The position numbers were made by a program, and so were the translations under genes. The notes beneath the pieces were generated by a model, which ran no database searches, was not told the origin of the DNA, and saw nothing but the letters and a program-made list of their open reading frames with translations. 64,000 nt of DNA from Chloroflexota bacterium (lineage in GTDB: Bacteria; Chloroflexota; Chloroflexia; Chloroflexales; Herpetosiphonaceae). Positions 7,736 through 16,633 of the stretch are shown piece by piece (position 1 is the first letter of the stretch; every line of letters begins with the position of its first letter). The DNA is taken from assembly GCA_020161265.1 (NCBI GenBank), contig JAIUOC010000004.1, positions 461,890-525,889 of the forward strand. The letters are read 5' to 3'.

Positions 7736-9523
7736 ATGGATAGAGAACATCGCAGAGGATTTTTTCGCAGTTTATTGCTGGCAAGCCTCTTGATAAGCTT
7801 GATTGGGATTGCACAGCCTGTTGCACCCAGCCAATCAATGTTGGTACAAGGGGCTGCGCTAAGCAACCAAGCCAAGGCAATTCAAGCAGTTGGTGGCACT
7901 GTGCAACGCCAATTTGCCCGCTTTGAAACCAGCGTGGCTCAATTAACCAAACCACAAATCGCCCAACTGCAAGCGCAAGGCCTGCGGGTTTTTGCCGATC
8001 AAGCGGTTGCTAGCTCAGCCCAAGTAGCGGTTGATCAGCCAATTGCTGTGCAGGCTGGACCCAAAAGTGCCACCCCATTGCAATATCCCTCGATTGTAAC
8101 TGGCGCTGATGTGGTGCAACGCCGTGGCATCGATGGACGCGGCGTGACCGTGGCCGTGATCGATTCAGGTTTGCCAGCGATCGAACGACCTGAGCGGTGG
8201 CAGCGCATCGATAACACGACTGCGCGTTACAACCAAGGCAGCCGCTTTTTGATTTATAAAGACATGTTAGCAAGCAACCAAATTACGAATAGCAGCGACC
8301 CATATGGCCATGGAACCCATGTATTTGCCACTTTAGCCGATAATCGCGCTTTGCCAGCAGGCTATAGCGGAGCCAAAGTTGGGATTGCCCCAGGCGCGAA
8401 TTATGTGGTGGTTCGGGCCTTAAATTCGCAGGGCCAAGCCTCGTATAGCACGATTATCGCGGCGATTGATTGGGTGATTGAGCATGCTGACGAATACAAT
8501 ATTCGGGTGCTGAATCTCTCGTTGCAAGCCGAAGTGATTGTGCCCTACTGGTATGATCCGCTGAATCAAGCGGTGATGCATGCTTGGAACGAGGGCATCA
8601 CGGTGGTGGCAGCGGCTGGCAACACTGGTCCAAATCCCGCTACGATTATGGCCCCAGCCAACGTGCCCTATATCATCAGTGTGGGAGCAATTCGACCTGC
8701 AATCTACAACGACAATGCTAGCGATAGTTTAGCAGCCTATTCATCGGCTGGGCCAACCGAAAGTCGTTTTGTTAAACCCGATGTGGTGATTGCTGGCTCG
8801 CGGGTCATTGCACCCTTGCCTGCCGATAGTGTGTTAGCTAATTCTGGAGCCGCAGGCTTGGTTAGCGAACGCGCCAAACTCGAATGGGCTGATTTGAAAA
8901 CCTCGCAACAACTTAATTACTATGCCTTGAGTGGTACATCGATGGCCGCCGCTGAGGTAAGTGGGATTGTCGCCTTGTTGTTGCAAGATGAGCCAAATTT
9001 GACCAATAACCAAATCAAGGCCCGTTTGACTGGCACAGCCCAGCTTGCCAGCTTAGCCGATGGTCAAGCCGCTTACAGCATGTGGCAACAAGGTGCTGGC
9101 AAAGTTGTGCCAACTGCGGTGATCGATGGCAGCAACACTGGCGCTGCCAACGCGGGCATGGATTTGCCGACCGACCTGATTGTGAGCAGCAATCCCGATG
9201 ATACTAGCAACCACTATCAAGGCTCAACTGAGTATGATACGGCAACCAACACTTTTACTGATAGCACCACGACCTATAGCTCAACCCTTGCGACCAGCTA
9301 CAGCACCTGGGCGGGGAGTTACAGCACCTGGGCTGGCAGTTATCTAACATGGGCAGGGAGCTACAGCACCTGGGCGGGGAGCTATAGTACTTGGGCTGGC
9401 AGTTATAGCACTTGGGCAGGGAGCTACAGCACCTGGGCTGGTAGTTATAGCACGTGGGCAGGCAATAACGCGGCTGCCAGTGGCACTACCAATGTCAACG
9501 CTGGAAGCCTCGTAAGCGACTAA
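7736..9523 (+). CDS. Secreted subtilisin-like serine protease (S8) with Trp-rich heptad repeat tail
   Basis: A 595-residue protein with a signal peptide (hydrophobic segment about residues 12-30). An I9-like propeptide region follows (FARFETSVAQLTKPQIAQL), then the S8 catalytic domain with Asp143 (VIDSG), His192 (GHGTH) and Ser402 (GTSMAA). After the catalytic domain a linker leads to eight copies of a seven-residue unit SY(S/L)TWAG, residues 521-576, then a short Ser/Asn-rich end. GGAGG lies 5 nt before the ATG at 7736; the open frame from 7712 has no such site. It would act outside the cell as a nutritional or predatory protease. The tail may attach it to the cell surface or form a beta-structure; this is inference. 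Confidence 0.93.
   Translation: MDREHRRGFFRSLLLASLLISLIGIAQPVAPSQSMLVQGAALSNQAKAIQAVGGTVQRQFARFETSVAQLTKPQIAQLQAQGLRVFADQAVASSAQVAVDQPIAVQAGPKSATPLQYPSIVTGADVVQRRGIDGRGVTVAVIDSGLPAIERPERWQRIDNTTARYNQGSRFLIYKDMLASNQITNSSDPYGHGTHVFATLADNRALPAGYSGAKVGIAPGANYVVVRALNSQGQASYSTIIAAIDWVIEHADEYNIRVLNLSLQAEVIVPYWYDPLNQAVMHAWNEGITVVAAAGNTGPNPATIMAPANVPYIISVGAIRPAIYNDNASDSLAAYSSAGPTESRFVKPDVVIAGSRVIAPLPADSVLANSGAAGLVSERAKLEWADLKTSQQLNYYALSGTSMAAAEVSGIVALLLQDEPNLTNNQIKARLTGTAQLASLADGQAAYSMWQQGAGKVVPTAVIDGSNTGAANAGMDLPTDLIVSSNPDDTSNHYQGSTEYDTATNTFTDSTTTYSSTLATSYSTWAGSYSTWAGSYLTWAGSYSTWAGSYSTWAGSYSTWAGSYSTWAGSYSTWAGNNAAASGTTNVNAGSLVSD
9296..9463 (+). repeat. Eight tandem 21-bp repeats inside the subtilase gene
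   Basis: Eight in-frame 21-bp units code for SY(S/L)TWAG. The unit-to-unit differences are nearly all synonymous (AGC/AGT, TAC/TAT, GCG/GCA/GCT, GGG/GGC). Only unit 3 changes an amino acid (Leu for Ser, codon CTA). This suggests selection for the peptide sequence after expansion. Confidence 0.95.
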
Positions 9524-9614
9524 ATTTCAACCATTTCGAGCGGAGCGTGGGAGTAGCGATGCTTCCACGTTTTAGCATAACCACTATAGTTTGATAGCGA
9601 TGTTCTCAGTGCCT

Positions 9615-9648
9615 AAACCCTGCGCCCAGCATTGTGGGCGCAGGGTTT
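9615..9648. terminator. Bidirectional intrinsic terminator
   Basis: A perfect 13-bp stem (9615-9627 with 9636-9648) with an 8-nt loop, AAACCCTGCGCCC on the left arm. It is followed by TTTTT on the plus strand and preceded by AAA, so it can end the subtilase transcript and the converging glycosidase transcript. Confidence 0.85.
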
Positions 9649-9655
9649 TTGTGAT

Positions 9656-12070
9656 TTACCAACTGACGACGACCGAACCAGTGGCTTTGGTCAGTCGCAG
9701 CTCAAGATAGCGACTTGGGCCGATTGTTCGTTCATGGCCAAATGATGGCAGGCCATTGATCGTTAAATTAACGTGTTGTGGAGCATCGTTAGGCAGCAAC
9801 AATTGTAATGTGACTTGTTCACCGCTGCCGGTAAAATCTAGCTGAAAACCGCGTGCTTGGCGTTGCCAGCGATAGCTCACATAGCCTTGCGAAGCAGCAT
9901 AGCGGGCGGTAACTTGGGCTTGTTGCACATCTGGCTCAACAATCCAACGTGGGCTGAGCATTGGTTGTTGATAGAGCGCACTTTGATCGGTCACCCCGGC
10001 TGCACCTTCAATTAGCGCTGCCAGCATTGCCGTGCTGCCCCAGCCATCAGTAGCAAGGGTATCCGGGCCGGAGATGCCAGGATTGCCGACCGGGTAATAC
10101 CACAAATAGCTGCCGCCTTGAGCTTCGATCATTTGGGCATAGCGGCGCAGAATATCAAAGCCATAGGCTGGCTGGCCCCAGCGAAATGCGCCACGAGCCA
10201 GTTCGCCGCCAACCAGTGGCATCCGCCCACCATTAACATATTCGCCAGGCACGTTGCCCCAGCCTGGCAATGTGCCAAAACTCTCAGCAGGAAATGGCGG
10301 GTCGATGCTGAACCATTCTGAGGAGAGGTTGCTCGAATCAGCCACCCGTCGCTGATAGTATTCGTCGATAATTGCCAAGGCCTTGCTGGCTTCCATTCCA
10401 TAGCGATTGAGCGCATACGAGTTGGAGAGCGACAGCTGGCGAGCCTCATCGAGTTCAGGAATATCAAAAGGCTGCTCTAAAACATTGTGGGTGTAGAATT
10501 TGCCGTTCCACGCAACCTCATTCAGCTGTGTGGTTAGTTGTTGCGAACGAACCAGCCATTGAGTAGCTTGGTCAAAATTGGCTTGGGTTAATTCAAGTTT
10601 GCTCAGCAAATATAAGCCATGGGCCATGCCTGTATTATCGCCGTGCATGATTCCAAAGCGGGTTTTTTCGTCGATCCAATGGCGTGGCGAGGTTTTGCCA
10701 TCGGGGGCAATCGTCGGCCCACCATATTCAAAATCCCATGTGTCAATCGTATATGGGCGGCGAATCAATCGCAGGGTGGGATTCCAGCGCTGTGGATCGC
10801 TCAGGCTATAGTTGATGCCTCGTAGCATGGCTAGTTTTTGCTCAAGCATCCAGCTGGTATCGCCAGTGGCTTGCCAGGCTTGATGCACGCCCTGCACAAA
10901 CAGATATTCTAAATCGGCCTCAACAGCGGTACGACCTTGGACTGGCGCACCGCCAAGGATTGCAAAATAGTCGTCGAAGGCTCCATTGGCTTTTTGCTCA
11001 CGCCGAAAATAATCCAGCGTGCTGGTCATATCTTGCTCGAAATAGCGATAGCCCAAGCCTTGATGAACATGATCGCGCAGCCAAATCAGGTAGCTATCGG
11101 GCGAACGATAGCCGCGAATCGTGTAGCCTTGATATTGATAGATCGATAGGTCGTTGCGCAAAAAACTACGCACTTTGTTGGGCAGCGTATCGTAGGCCGC
11201 AACTCCAGTTTGAACGCTCGTCGTCGCCTCAAGTTGATAGATGCTGCTGGTGATCGCCGCCACCTTGCCATCAATCACCAAGACGGCGTAATGCTGGCCT
11301 AACGCACCTTGAGCGGTTAATACAAGATTTTGGCGTTGGCCTGTGAGATTAAGTGATTGGCTGGTTTCAAGTTGCCCAGCGCTATCAAAGATTCGTAGGC
11401 TGGCTGTACCACTATAGTTGCCTGCATCAATTTGAATTTCAAATTGGTCGAGTGGCTTGAGCGGCTGGCTTGGGCCAGTTAAATTGGCGCGAATTGGGCT
11501 GGCTTGACGTGTGCCATTCAGCAGCCAATCGGCTTGCCACCGCCCAAGTGGACTGAGCATAATTTGTTGGTTGGTGTTGATCAGCAATTGCTGCTCGAAG
11601 TATTGCATGGTTTGTTGCTGACCAGTTAATGGATTGGTCTCGCTGACCGTTTCAGTAATTGGATTGCCCAAACGACTGGCCTCGCCATTGGCTTGCCAAT
11701 AGCGCCGAAACGGCTCGCAGATTGAGCGTTCGGTTGTTTCAACCCGCAAACACTGGTTAGTTGGCAGATGTTGGCGTTGGTTTTGCCAGGTTCGGCGACT
11801 GGCCTGAAATAGCTCTAGGCCAAGTTTGGCTGGCACAACTTGATTGTTGATCAAGTGCAAACGTTGGTTTTCAAAATATTGTACTAACTGACCATCGAAC
11901 CACAACGCTTCGCTGATTGGTTGACCAAATAGTGCCGCAGCGCCATTCGCCTGCCAAAATTGTTGAAACTCGGCTTGTACCTGATACGTGGCCGCAACTG
12001 GGCTGGCATGGCTCGGCACGAAGCTTAATCCAATTAATAAACATCCTAACCAACAAAAAACTCGTCTCAT
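9656..12070 (-). CDS. Secreted six-hairpin (alpha/alpha toroid) glycoside hydrolase-like protein
   Basis: An 804-residue exported protein with a signal peptide (residues 1-22). Two copies of a 'phage-tail-like' repeat common in Chloroflexota follow: FQQFWQANGAAALFGQPIS (about 35-53) and FRRYWQANGEASRLGNPIT (about 121-139). A beta-rich region comes next, then an alpha/alpha toroid region (about 300-690) with features of glucoamylase/amylo-glucosidase-like enzymes: IWLRDHVHQG, GAFDDYFA, TWDFEYGGP, LPGWGNVPGEYVNGG. A C-terminal beta-sandwich completes it. GGAAGG lies 5 nt before the ATG at 12068-12070. Likely catalytic acids cannot be assigned safely. Polysaccharide breakdown outside the cell is the probable role; the substrate is unknown. 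Confidence 0.75.
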   Translation of the reverse strand: MRRVFCWLGCLLIGLSFVPSHASPVAATYQVQAEFQQFWQANGAAALFGQPISEALWFDGQLVQYFENQRLHLINNQVVPAKLGLELFQASRRTWQNQRQHLPTNQCLRVETTERSICEPFRRYWQANGEASRLGNPITETVSETNPLTGQQQTMQYFEQQLLINTNQQIMLSPLGRWQADWLLNGTRQASPIRANLTGPSQPLKPLDQFEIQIDAGNYSGTASLRIFDSAGQLETSQSLNLTGQRQNLVLTAQGALGQHYAVLVIDGKVAAITSSIYQLEATTSVQTGVAAYDTLPNKVRSFLRNDLSIYQYQGYTIRGYRSPDSYLIWLRDHVHQGLGYRYFEQDMTSTLDYFRREQKANGAFDDYFAILGGAPVQGRTAVEADLEYLFVQGVHQAWQATGDTSWMLEQKLAMLRGINYSLSDPQRWNPTLRLIRRPYTIDTWDFEYGGPTIAPDGKTSPRHWIDEKTRFGIMHGDNTGMAHGLYLLSKLELTQANFDQATQWLVRSQQLTTQLNEVAWNGKFYTHNVLEQPFDIPELDEARQLSLSNSYALNRYGMEASKALAIIDEYYQRRVADSSNLSSEWFSIDPPFPAESFGTLPGWGNVPGEYVNGGRMPLVGGELARGAFRWGQPAYGFDILRRYAQMIEAQGGSYLWYYPVGNPGISGPDTLATDGWGSTAMLAALIEGAAGVTDQSALYQQPMLSPRWIVEPDVQQAQVTARYAASQGYVSYRWQRQARGFQLDFTGSGEQVTLQLLLPNDAPQHVNLTINGLPSFGHERTIGPSRYLELRLTKATGSVVVSW

Positions 12071-12092
12071 CCATACCTTCCATGAATTTGCT

Positions 12093-12119
12093 GGCTACTG
12101 GCAACAACTACCAGTAGCC
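12093..12119. other. Perfect 9-bp hairpin in the gap between acylase and glycosidase genes
   Basis: GGCTACTGG (12093-12101) pairs with CCAGTAGCC (12111-12119), 9-nt loop. No T-tract follows on either strand, so it is either a factor-dependent terminator or a leader structure of the glycosidase mRNA. Confidence 0.4.
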
Positions 12120-12132
12120 TTTACATTATGTC

Positions 12133-14598
12133 CTAGGGTTGTAATTGTAACATCTCCACCTCGCCAGCGCTGACTGCGGCACGGCCATAGGTCATGGGAA
12201 TGTATTCAACTTTTTGCCAGCGTTCGAGTAGATCGTCGTAGTGCGGCGCGAGAAAATGGCCTGCTTGGCCTGGTGCGTTGATCATGCGGCTATTAGCAAA
12301 ATCGCCTAAATCGACAATATGCCGATAAATTGGCCCACGATCTTGGTCGAATGGCTCGCCATCGGCAACATGGCCAACATTAACCGTACTGCCATCGCCA
12401 GCACTTTCAATCGCTTTGCTGAAAAAGCCTCGCAACGGCCCAATTGCATCAAGCGGGTTATGCGGGAACAAAGCAAGGTGAATTGTGCCCCAGCGCCATT
12501 GCTCCATCGGTTTATCTTGCATGCGGAAGCTTAAATCTTTGAGTGCCACATCAAGCGCTTGGGTCACAATTGCATTGCAGTTTTCAGTGCTGCTGGCCGT
12601 GCTAACATCGTCACACCAAGGGTTGTTAGGGTCTTGCAACATCGCTGGAATCGCCAAATCGATCAGTTGGCGGCGTTGGCCATAGGTTTCAAGCAAGCGT
12701 TCGCCCAATTCGTCGCCAACCATCGGCACGGTCAAATAATAGGTCCAAGCTTCGAAAATGCTGGCGGCTGGTTGATCGCCAGCGGTGCTGTAGTTCCAGT
12801 TTTGCAGCATGGCGATGGCTTGACGCTGTTGATCGGTCGTTGGCTGCACCAAATTCAGCAGCACTGGCAATAATTCCTCGGCATAGGTCGAATGCACATC
12901 GGCCTGAATCGCTGCCATATCGTCCATGGTTAATGTTGGTTTGGCCTCAATCAACTTGGTAATTCGTTGGGCACGAAATGGTGTGGCCCACTCGTGGCTG
13001 AGAAAATACGGGTAACTATCGGCTACAACTTTATTATTCGCTGTCGCAATATAGCCTTGAGGCGGGTTATAGCTTTGGGGCAATTGCTCAAACGGAATAA
13101 AGCCCGTCCATTCATACTCGCCCGAAGCCCCATCAGCCGGCATTGTGCCATCGCCATTGGCGCGAATTGGAATATGGCCAGGTGCCATATAGCCAATATT
13201 GCCATCAACATCAGCAAAAACAAAATTCTGAACTGGCGCAACATAACTTTCTAAGCCAGCCTGAAATTCTTGCCAATTTTGGGCTTTGTTAATCGCTAAA
13301 TAGGCGTTGATAGTGCTATCAGTTTGGTCGAGGGCTGTCCAGCGAAAGGCCAAGGCTTCACGTTGCGGCGCATCGGGGTCGTCGGCGTTATTGGCATTCA
13401 GCGCATCAGAAATCAACGGCCCATGGCGGCTAACCCGAATCGTCAGCGGCAGATTGCCTTTATCTTTGACCCGAATCGTATCGCTGATAATCGTGAGTGG
13501 TTCGTAGCTACCCTTGAACATGGCTTGAGTGCCAGTTGGGTCGAGGGTTTCGCGATACAAATCTTGAACATCAGGGCCAGTATTGGTCACGCCCCATGCG
13601 ATCCGCTGGTTGTGGCCAACAATTACCCCAGGCAAACCTGGAATCGTCGCACCAACTGAGTGCAAATCGCCACCTTCGACCTCGGCCATATACCAAATTG
13701 AGGGCGTGCGAAAGCTCAAGTGCGGGTCGTCGGCCAATAAGGGCTTGCCTGTGGCTGATTTGCTTGGGCCGATCACCCAATTGTTCGAGCCAACGCCGGC
13801 AATATTGCCACCACCAATTCCTAAACCTTGCTCAACTCGCCGACTTAATGCCAACAATTGAGAAGCTTGGCTGCCACCGCTGGGATTTGGCACAATCAGC
13901 GGGCCATCGCTCGGATAGTGGGGCACAAGATCTTTGGTTTTTTCGCTGCCCAATTTGGCAACCAATTCCATGGTCAGCAATTCGGTCGAATAATTACCAC
14001 CCAAATCCCACGACATCATTTTGGCCCAGCCCAGCACATCAGCGCCAACCCATGGCTCCGGCTCGACCCCAACTAAAGTGAACTCAGGCGAGAGTTCGCC
14101 GCCACTGTGCTCAGCCAAAAAAGCATTAATGCCACTAACATAGGCATCAACAATTGTTTTAGCTGCCGGATCGAGCGCGGCATAGGCACTTTCGGCGGCG
14201 CGATAAACCCCAAGCGTGCGCAAAAAGCGGTCGGTTTCGACTGTGGTTTCGCCCAAAGCTTCGGAGAGCGTACCACGGGCGATGCGGCGTTGAAACTCCA
14301 TTTGCCACAGCCGATCTTGAGCATGAACATAGCCCAAGGCCATCAGGGCATCGGTTTCACTTTGGGCGTAGATATGCGGCACGCCATATTGATCGCGCAG
14401 CACATCGACCGGAGCCGCGAGGCCAGCGAGGGTCAGGGTTCCTGCGGTGGTTGGCAACGAACGGCGCAAATACAGATAGCCGCCGCCGCTGGCCAACACC
14501 AGCAAGAGCACAACAATTAACAAGAAGCGCAAAAATAGAATAAACCAACGCTGAAGGGGTGGACGATCACGCAATGAGCGTTTGGCAGGTGTTGCCAC
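12133..14598 (-). CDS. Penicillin acylase family protein (Ntn hydrolase)
   Basis: An 821-residue precursor if started at the GTG (14596-14598), which has AAAGGAG 7 nt upstream. The longer frame from 14673 has no ribosome site. A membrane segment at about residues 18-44 anchors or exports the enzyme. The chain then follows the family order: DQYGVPHIYA, QDRLWQMEFQRRIARGTLSE, a spacer, and the nucleophile Ser271 in VGSNNWVIGP, where self-cleavage would yield alpha and beta chains. Later motifs include PGLPGVIVGHN and FADVDGNIGYMAPGHIP. The family cleaves amide bonds, including penicillins and acyl-homoserine lactones; substrate here is unknown. A quorum-quenching or cell-wall amidase role is possible but not shown. 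Confidence 0.9.
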   Translation of the reverse strand: MATPAKRSLRDRPPLQRWFILFLRFLLIVVLLLVLASGGGYLYLRRSLPTTAGTLTLAGLAAPVDVLRDQYGVPHIYAQSETDALMALGYVHAQDRLWQMEFQRRIARGTLSEALGETTVETDRFLRTLGVYRAAESAYAALDPAAKTIVDAYVSGINAFLAEHSGGELSPEFTLVGVEPEPWVGADVLGWAKMMSWDLGGNYSTELLTMELVAKLGSEKTKDLVPHYPSDGPLIVPNPSGGSQASQLLALSRRVEQGLGIGGGNIAGVGSNNWVIGPSKSATGKPLLADDPHLSFRTPSIWYMAEVEGGDLHSVGATIPGLPGVIVGHNQRIAWGVTNTGPDVQDLYRETLDPTGTQAMFKGSYEPLTIISDTIRVKDKGNLPLTIRVSRHGPLISDALNANNADDPDAPQREALAFRWTALDQTDSTINAYLAINKAQNWQEFQAGLESYVAPVQNFVFADVDGNIGYMAPGHIPIRANGDGTMPADGASGEYEWTGFIPFEQLPQSYNPPQGYIATANNKVVADSYPYFLSHEWATPFRAQRITKLIEAKPTLTMDDMAAIQADVHSTYAEELLPVLLNLVQPTTDQQRQAIAMLQNWNYSTAGDQPAASIFEAWTYYLTVPMVGDELGERLLETYGQRRQLIDLAIPAMLQDPNNPWCDDVSTASSTENCNAIVTQALDVALKDLSFRMQDKPMEQWRWGTIHLALFPHNPLDAIGPLRGFFSKAIESAGDGSTVNVGHVADGEPFDQDRGPIYRHIVDLGDFANSRMINAPGQAGHFLAPHYDDLLERWQKVEYIPMTYGRAAVSAGEVEMLQLQP

Positions 14599-14725
14599 AG
14601 GCTGACTCCTTTGTCCTAGGCAGCTGAAACTTTTGCTAGGGGCGTTACGTCTTACAGCCACGTCATTCGCCATAAGCGCAGCAATAGTATAAAATTAAAA
14701 CGTTCTCGTGTGTTAGGAGCTACAA

Positions 14726-15022
14726 ATGTCGTATCAATCACGTCAACTTGTTCGACCAAATGAAGGCCGGGTTCTCGCTGGCGTTTGTGCTGGGATCGCC
14801 CGCTATTTCGGGATTGATCCGCTGATTGTGCGGATTGCTCTCGTGTTTTTTGGCTTATTTGTTGGCTCTGGGATTTTAGCCTATTTGATTGGCTGGGCCT
14901 TGATTCCTGATTCTACGGGCAAGCGAGCAGGCACGCCGATTATTATTGCCTTGGTGATTTTTGGCGTACCATTTATCTGCTATTTGCTCACCCTGCCGTT
15001 CCAATTGCTCTTTGGCAATTAG
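14726..15022 (+). CDS. PspC domain membrane protein
   Basis: A 98-residue protein with the PspC pattern RPNEGRVLAGVCAGIARYFGIDPLIVRIA at residues 10-38 (given here in parts: RPNEGRVLAG, VCAGIARYFG, IDPLIVRIA). Two membrane segments follow (about 39-58 and 73-92). PspC proteins take part in envelope stress responses. AGGAG lies 6 nt before the ATG. It is divergent from the acylase gene and appears to be a single-gene unit. No other psp genes are present nearby. Confidence 0.9.
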   Translation: MSYQSRQLVRPNEGRVLAGVCAGIARYFGIDPLIVRIALVFFGLFVGSGILAYLIGWALIPDSTGKRAGTPIIIALVIFGVPFICYLLTLPFQLLFGN

Positions 15023-15040
15023 CCCATAATCTGTTGATCA

Positions 15041-15070
15041 ATGGCGCGGTGTTAACCCACTGCGCTATTT
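15041..15070 (+). terminator. Probable intrinsic terminator after the PspC gene
   Basis: ATGGCGCGGTG (15041-15051) pairs with CACTGCGCTAT (15058-15068) through G-U pairs, loop TTAACC, followed by TTTAATTTAA. Confidence 0.55.
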
Positions 15071-15097
15071 TAATTTAACAAGGCTTGAGCCAATTCG

Positions 15098-15162
15098 ATC
15101 CTTAATTGCTATTTCGGTTAAAATAGCATAACGCCAACGATCTGTTGACAGCAATTAAGGAT
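15098..15162 (+). promoter_or_regulatory. 13-bp inverted repeat covering the ribosome binding site of the methyltransferase gene
   Basis: ATCCTTAATTGCT (15098-15110) and AGCAATTAAGGAT (15150-15162) are perfect inverse copies separated by 39 nt. The right arm contains the AAGGA Shine-Dalgarno sequence of the gene starting at 15168, so an mRNA stem would hide it. It could also be a two-site protein operator. The pairing is certain; the function is inference. Confidence 0.55.
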
Positions 15163-15167
15163 GAAGT

Positions 15168-16172
15168 ATGCCAGTCGTGACTTTGACTGATCGAATAGAA
15201 TGGGCAATTGTTGCTCGTGAAAGCTTATTTGACGAACGCCATCAGGCAGGCTTGCGCTTGTTCAATGGGTTTCTTGAGGGCGAGCCGCAACTTGTGATCG
15301 ACCTGTATGCGACCACAGCGGTGGTGCATAACTATGCTGACCCACCCAAAGCAGGCGAGGCCTTGGTTGAGCAAGTGCTAGCGTGGTTGCCAACTCGCTT
15401 GCCATGGCTCGAAGCAATTTTAGTCAAAACCCGCCATAGCGATGATGAAACAGCCCAAAATGGGGTTTTGCGCTATGGCACAAGTTTAGCGACGCGCATC
15501 CGCGAGCATGGAGTTTGGTATGCGCTTGATCTGACCATGAACCGCGATGCCAGCTTGTATTTGGATACCCGCAACTTGCGCCAGTGGATTTTGGCTAATT
15601 TAGCCGATAAAACGGTGCTCAACACCTTCGCCTATACGGGAAGCTTAGGCGTGGCGGCGGTAGCGGCGGGAGCCAAACGGGTGGTACAAACCGACCGTAA
15701 TCGGCGCTTTTTGAATGTGGCCAAAACCTCGCACACCTTAAATGGCTTTCCAATTCATAAACCCGATTTTCAAACTGACGATTTTTGGCTGCATATGAAC
15801 AGATTCAAACGCAAAGGCGAATTGTTCGATTGTGTGATTGTTGATCCGCCGATGTTTGCGGCCACCGATCATGGGGTGGTTGATTTGGCCCAAAACTACA
15901 CTAAGGTGCTCAATCGGGTGCGGCCTTTGATGGAACACAACGGCACAATTATCGCCATCAACAATGCCCTCTTCTTGAGCGGCGAAGAATATCTCGCCTT
16001 GCTTGAAAAAATTTGTGCCGATGGCTATGTTGAAATTGAACAATATATTGATATTGCTGAAGATTTTACGGGCTACCCAACAACGCGGCTTAGCAAACCA
16101 ATCACCAATCCCTCCCCGTTTAATCATTCGACCAAAATTGCCGTGCTCAAAACCCGCCGCCGTGGATTTTAA
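15168..16172 (+). CDS. Class I SAM-dependent methyltransferase, RlmI/RlmK-like
   Basis: A 334-residue protein resembling the catalytic half of 23S rRNA methyltransferases of the RlmI/RlmK group. The SAM-binding region has VLNTFAYTGSLGVAAVAAGA (about residues 145-164) and the DPPMF motif (about 226-230), which replaces the more usual DPPSF/DPPAF. An N-terminal beta-domain (residues 1-110) is present but a canonical PUA domain is not clear. AAGGA lies 6 nt before the ATG. No Cys follows the DPP motif as would be expected for a two-Cys m5C enzyme, so base and position modified are uncertain. Probably a single-gene transcript with the leader structure just upstream. Confidence 0.82.
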   Translation: MPVVTLTDRIEWAIVARESLFDERHQAGLRLFNGFLEGEPQLVIDLYATTAVVHNYADPPKAGEALVEQVLAWLPTRLPWLEAILVKTRHSDDETAQNGVLRYGTSLATRIREHGVWYALDLTMNRDASLYLDTRNLRQWILANLADKTVLNTFAYTGSLGVAAVAAGAKRVVQTDRNRRFLNVAKTSHTLNGFPIHKPDFQTDDFWLHMNRFKRKGELFDCVIVDPPMFAATDHGVVDLAQNYTKVLNRVRPLMEHNGTIIAINNALFLSGEEYLALLEKICADGYVEIEQYIDIAEDFTGYPTTRLSKPITNPSPFNHSTKIAVLKTRRRGF

Positions 16173-16633
16173 GTAAAGTCAAAAGGCCGAAATCAAAAGG
16201 CAAAAGTAGCGCGAACAAACAATCAAGGGGAATTTAACGCAGCGGCGCAGAGTGATGTTTGGCTATGGGCTATGGGCTATAAGATCGTTTGAAATTTCAA
16301 AATGGGCTGATAGCCAAAAGCCATCAGCCCATAGCCATCATTACGCCTCTGCGTTAAATCTCCGACCCCCTGCGCCCTAGCCCCTGACCCCTTATTCCCA
16401 TTTTAATAAAATTTTCCCTAGCAATTGATATAGCCTTAGAATATAATCGCTATGCACTTCCGTAGTACCCTAGTCATTTGTTACTGCTACTCTTCGTACT
16501 AACCTGCGGCATATGTTAGTCATGGCAAACAAACTACGCTGAAGTTGCGCTGATCTGCTCCACCTTCATTTGGCCTCAAGAGTAATGACGCTCAGTGCAG
16601 GGTTGCTCTTCGAGAGTCTAGCAAGAGGTTTGT
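16173..16633. repeat. Non-coding gap with dispersed repeat words
   Basis: 461 nt without a gene. It carries the word pair TCAAAAGGCCGAAATCAAAAGGCAAAA (16188-16214, shortened here: AAAAGGCCGAAATCAAAAGG), which recurs in inverse orientation near 26650 and 29790. An 11-bp inverted repeat GGCTATGGGCT/AGCCCATAGCC is found near 16262 and 16329, and further words are GCCTCTGCGTTAAAT and AGCCCCTGACCCC. A TATAAT box at 16442-16447 may serve the large gene at 16634, though no good -35 box is seen. Nothing else is visible. Confidence 0.6.

Noticed and set aside
9296..9463. CRISPR array in the subtilase gene
   Set aside because: Repeats are contiguous, in frame and code for a peptide heptad; no spacers.
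13536..14081. 181-codon plus-strand frame inside the acylase gene
   Set aside because: Antisense shadow with no ribosome site; the acylase frame has clear family motifs over the same bases.
16261..16345. Inverted repeat GGCTATGGGCT/AGCCCATAGCC as a regulator of the giant gene
   Set aside because: It belongs to the dispersed boilerplate words and lies 290 nt before the start codon without promoter context; kept only as part of the repeat region.
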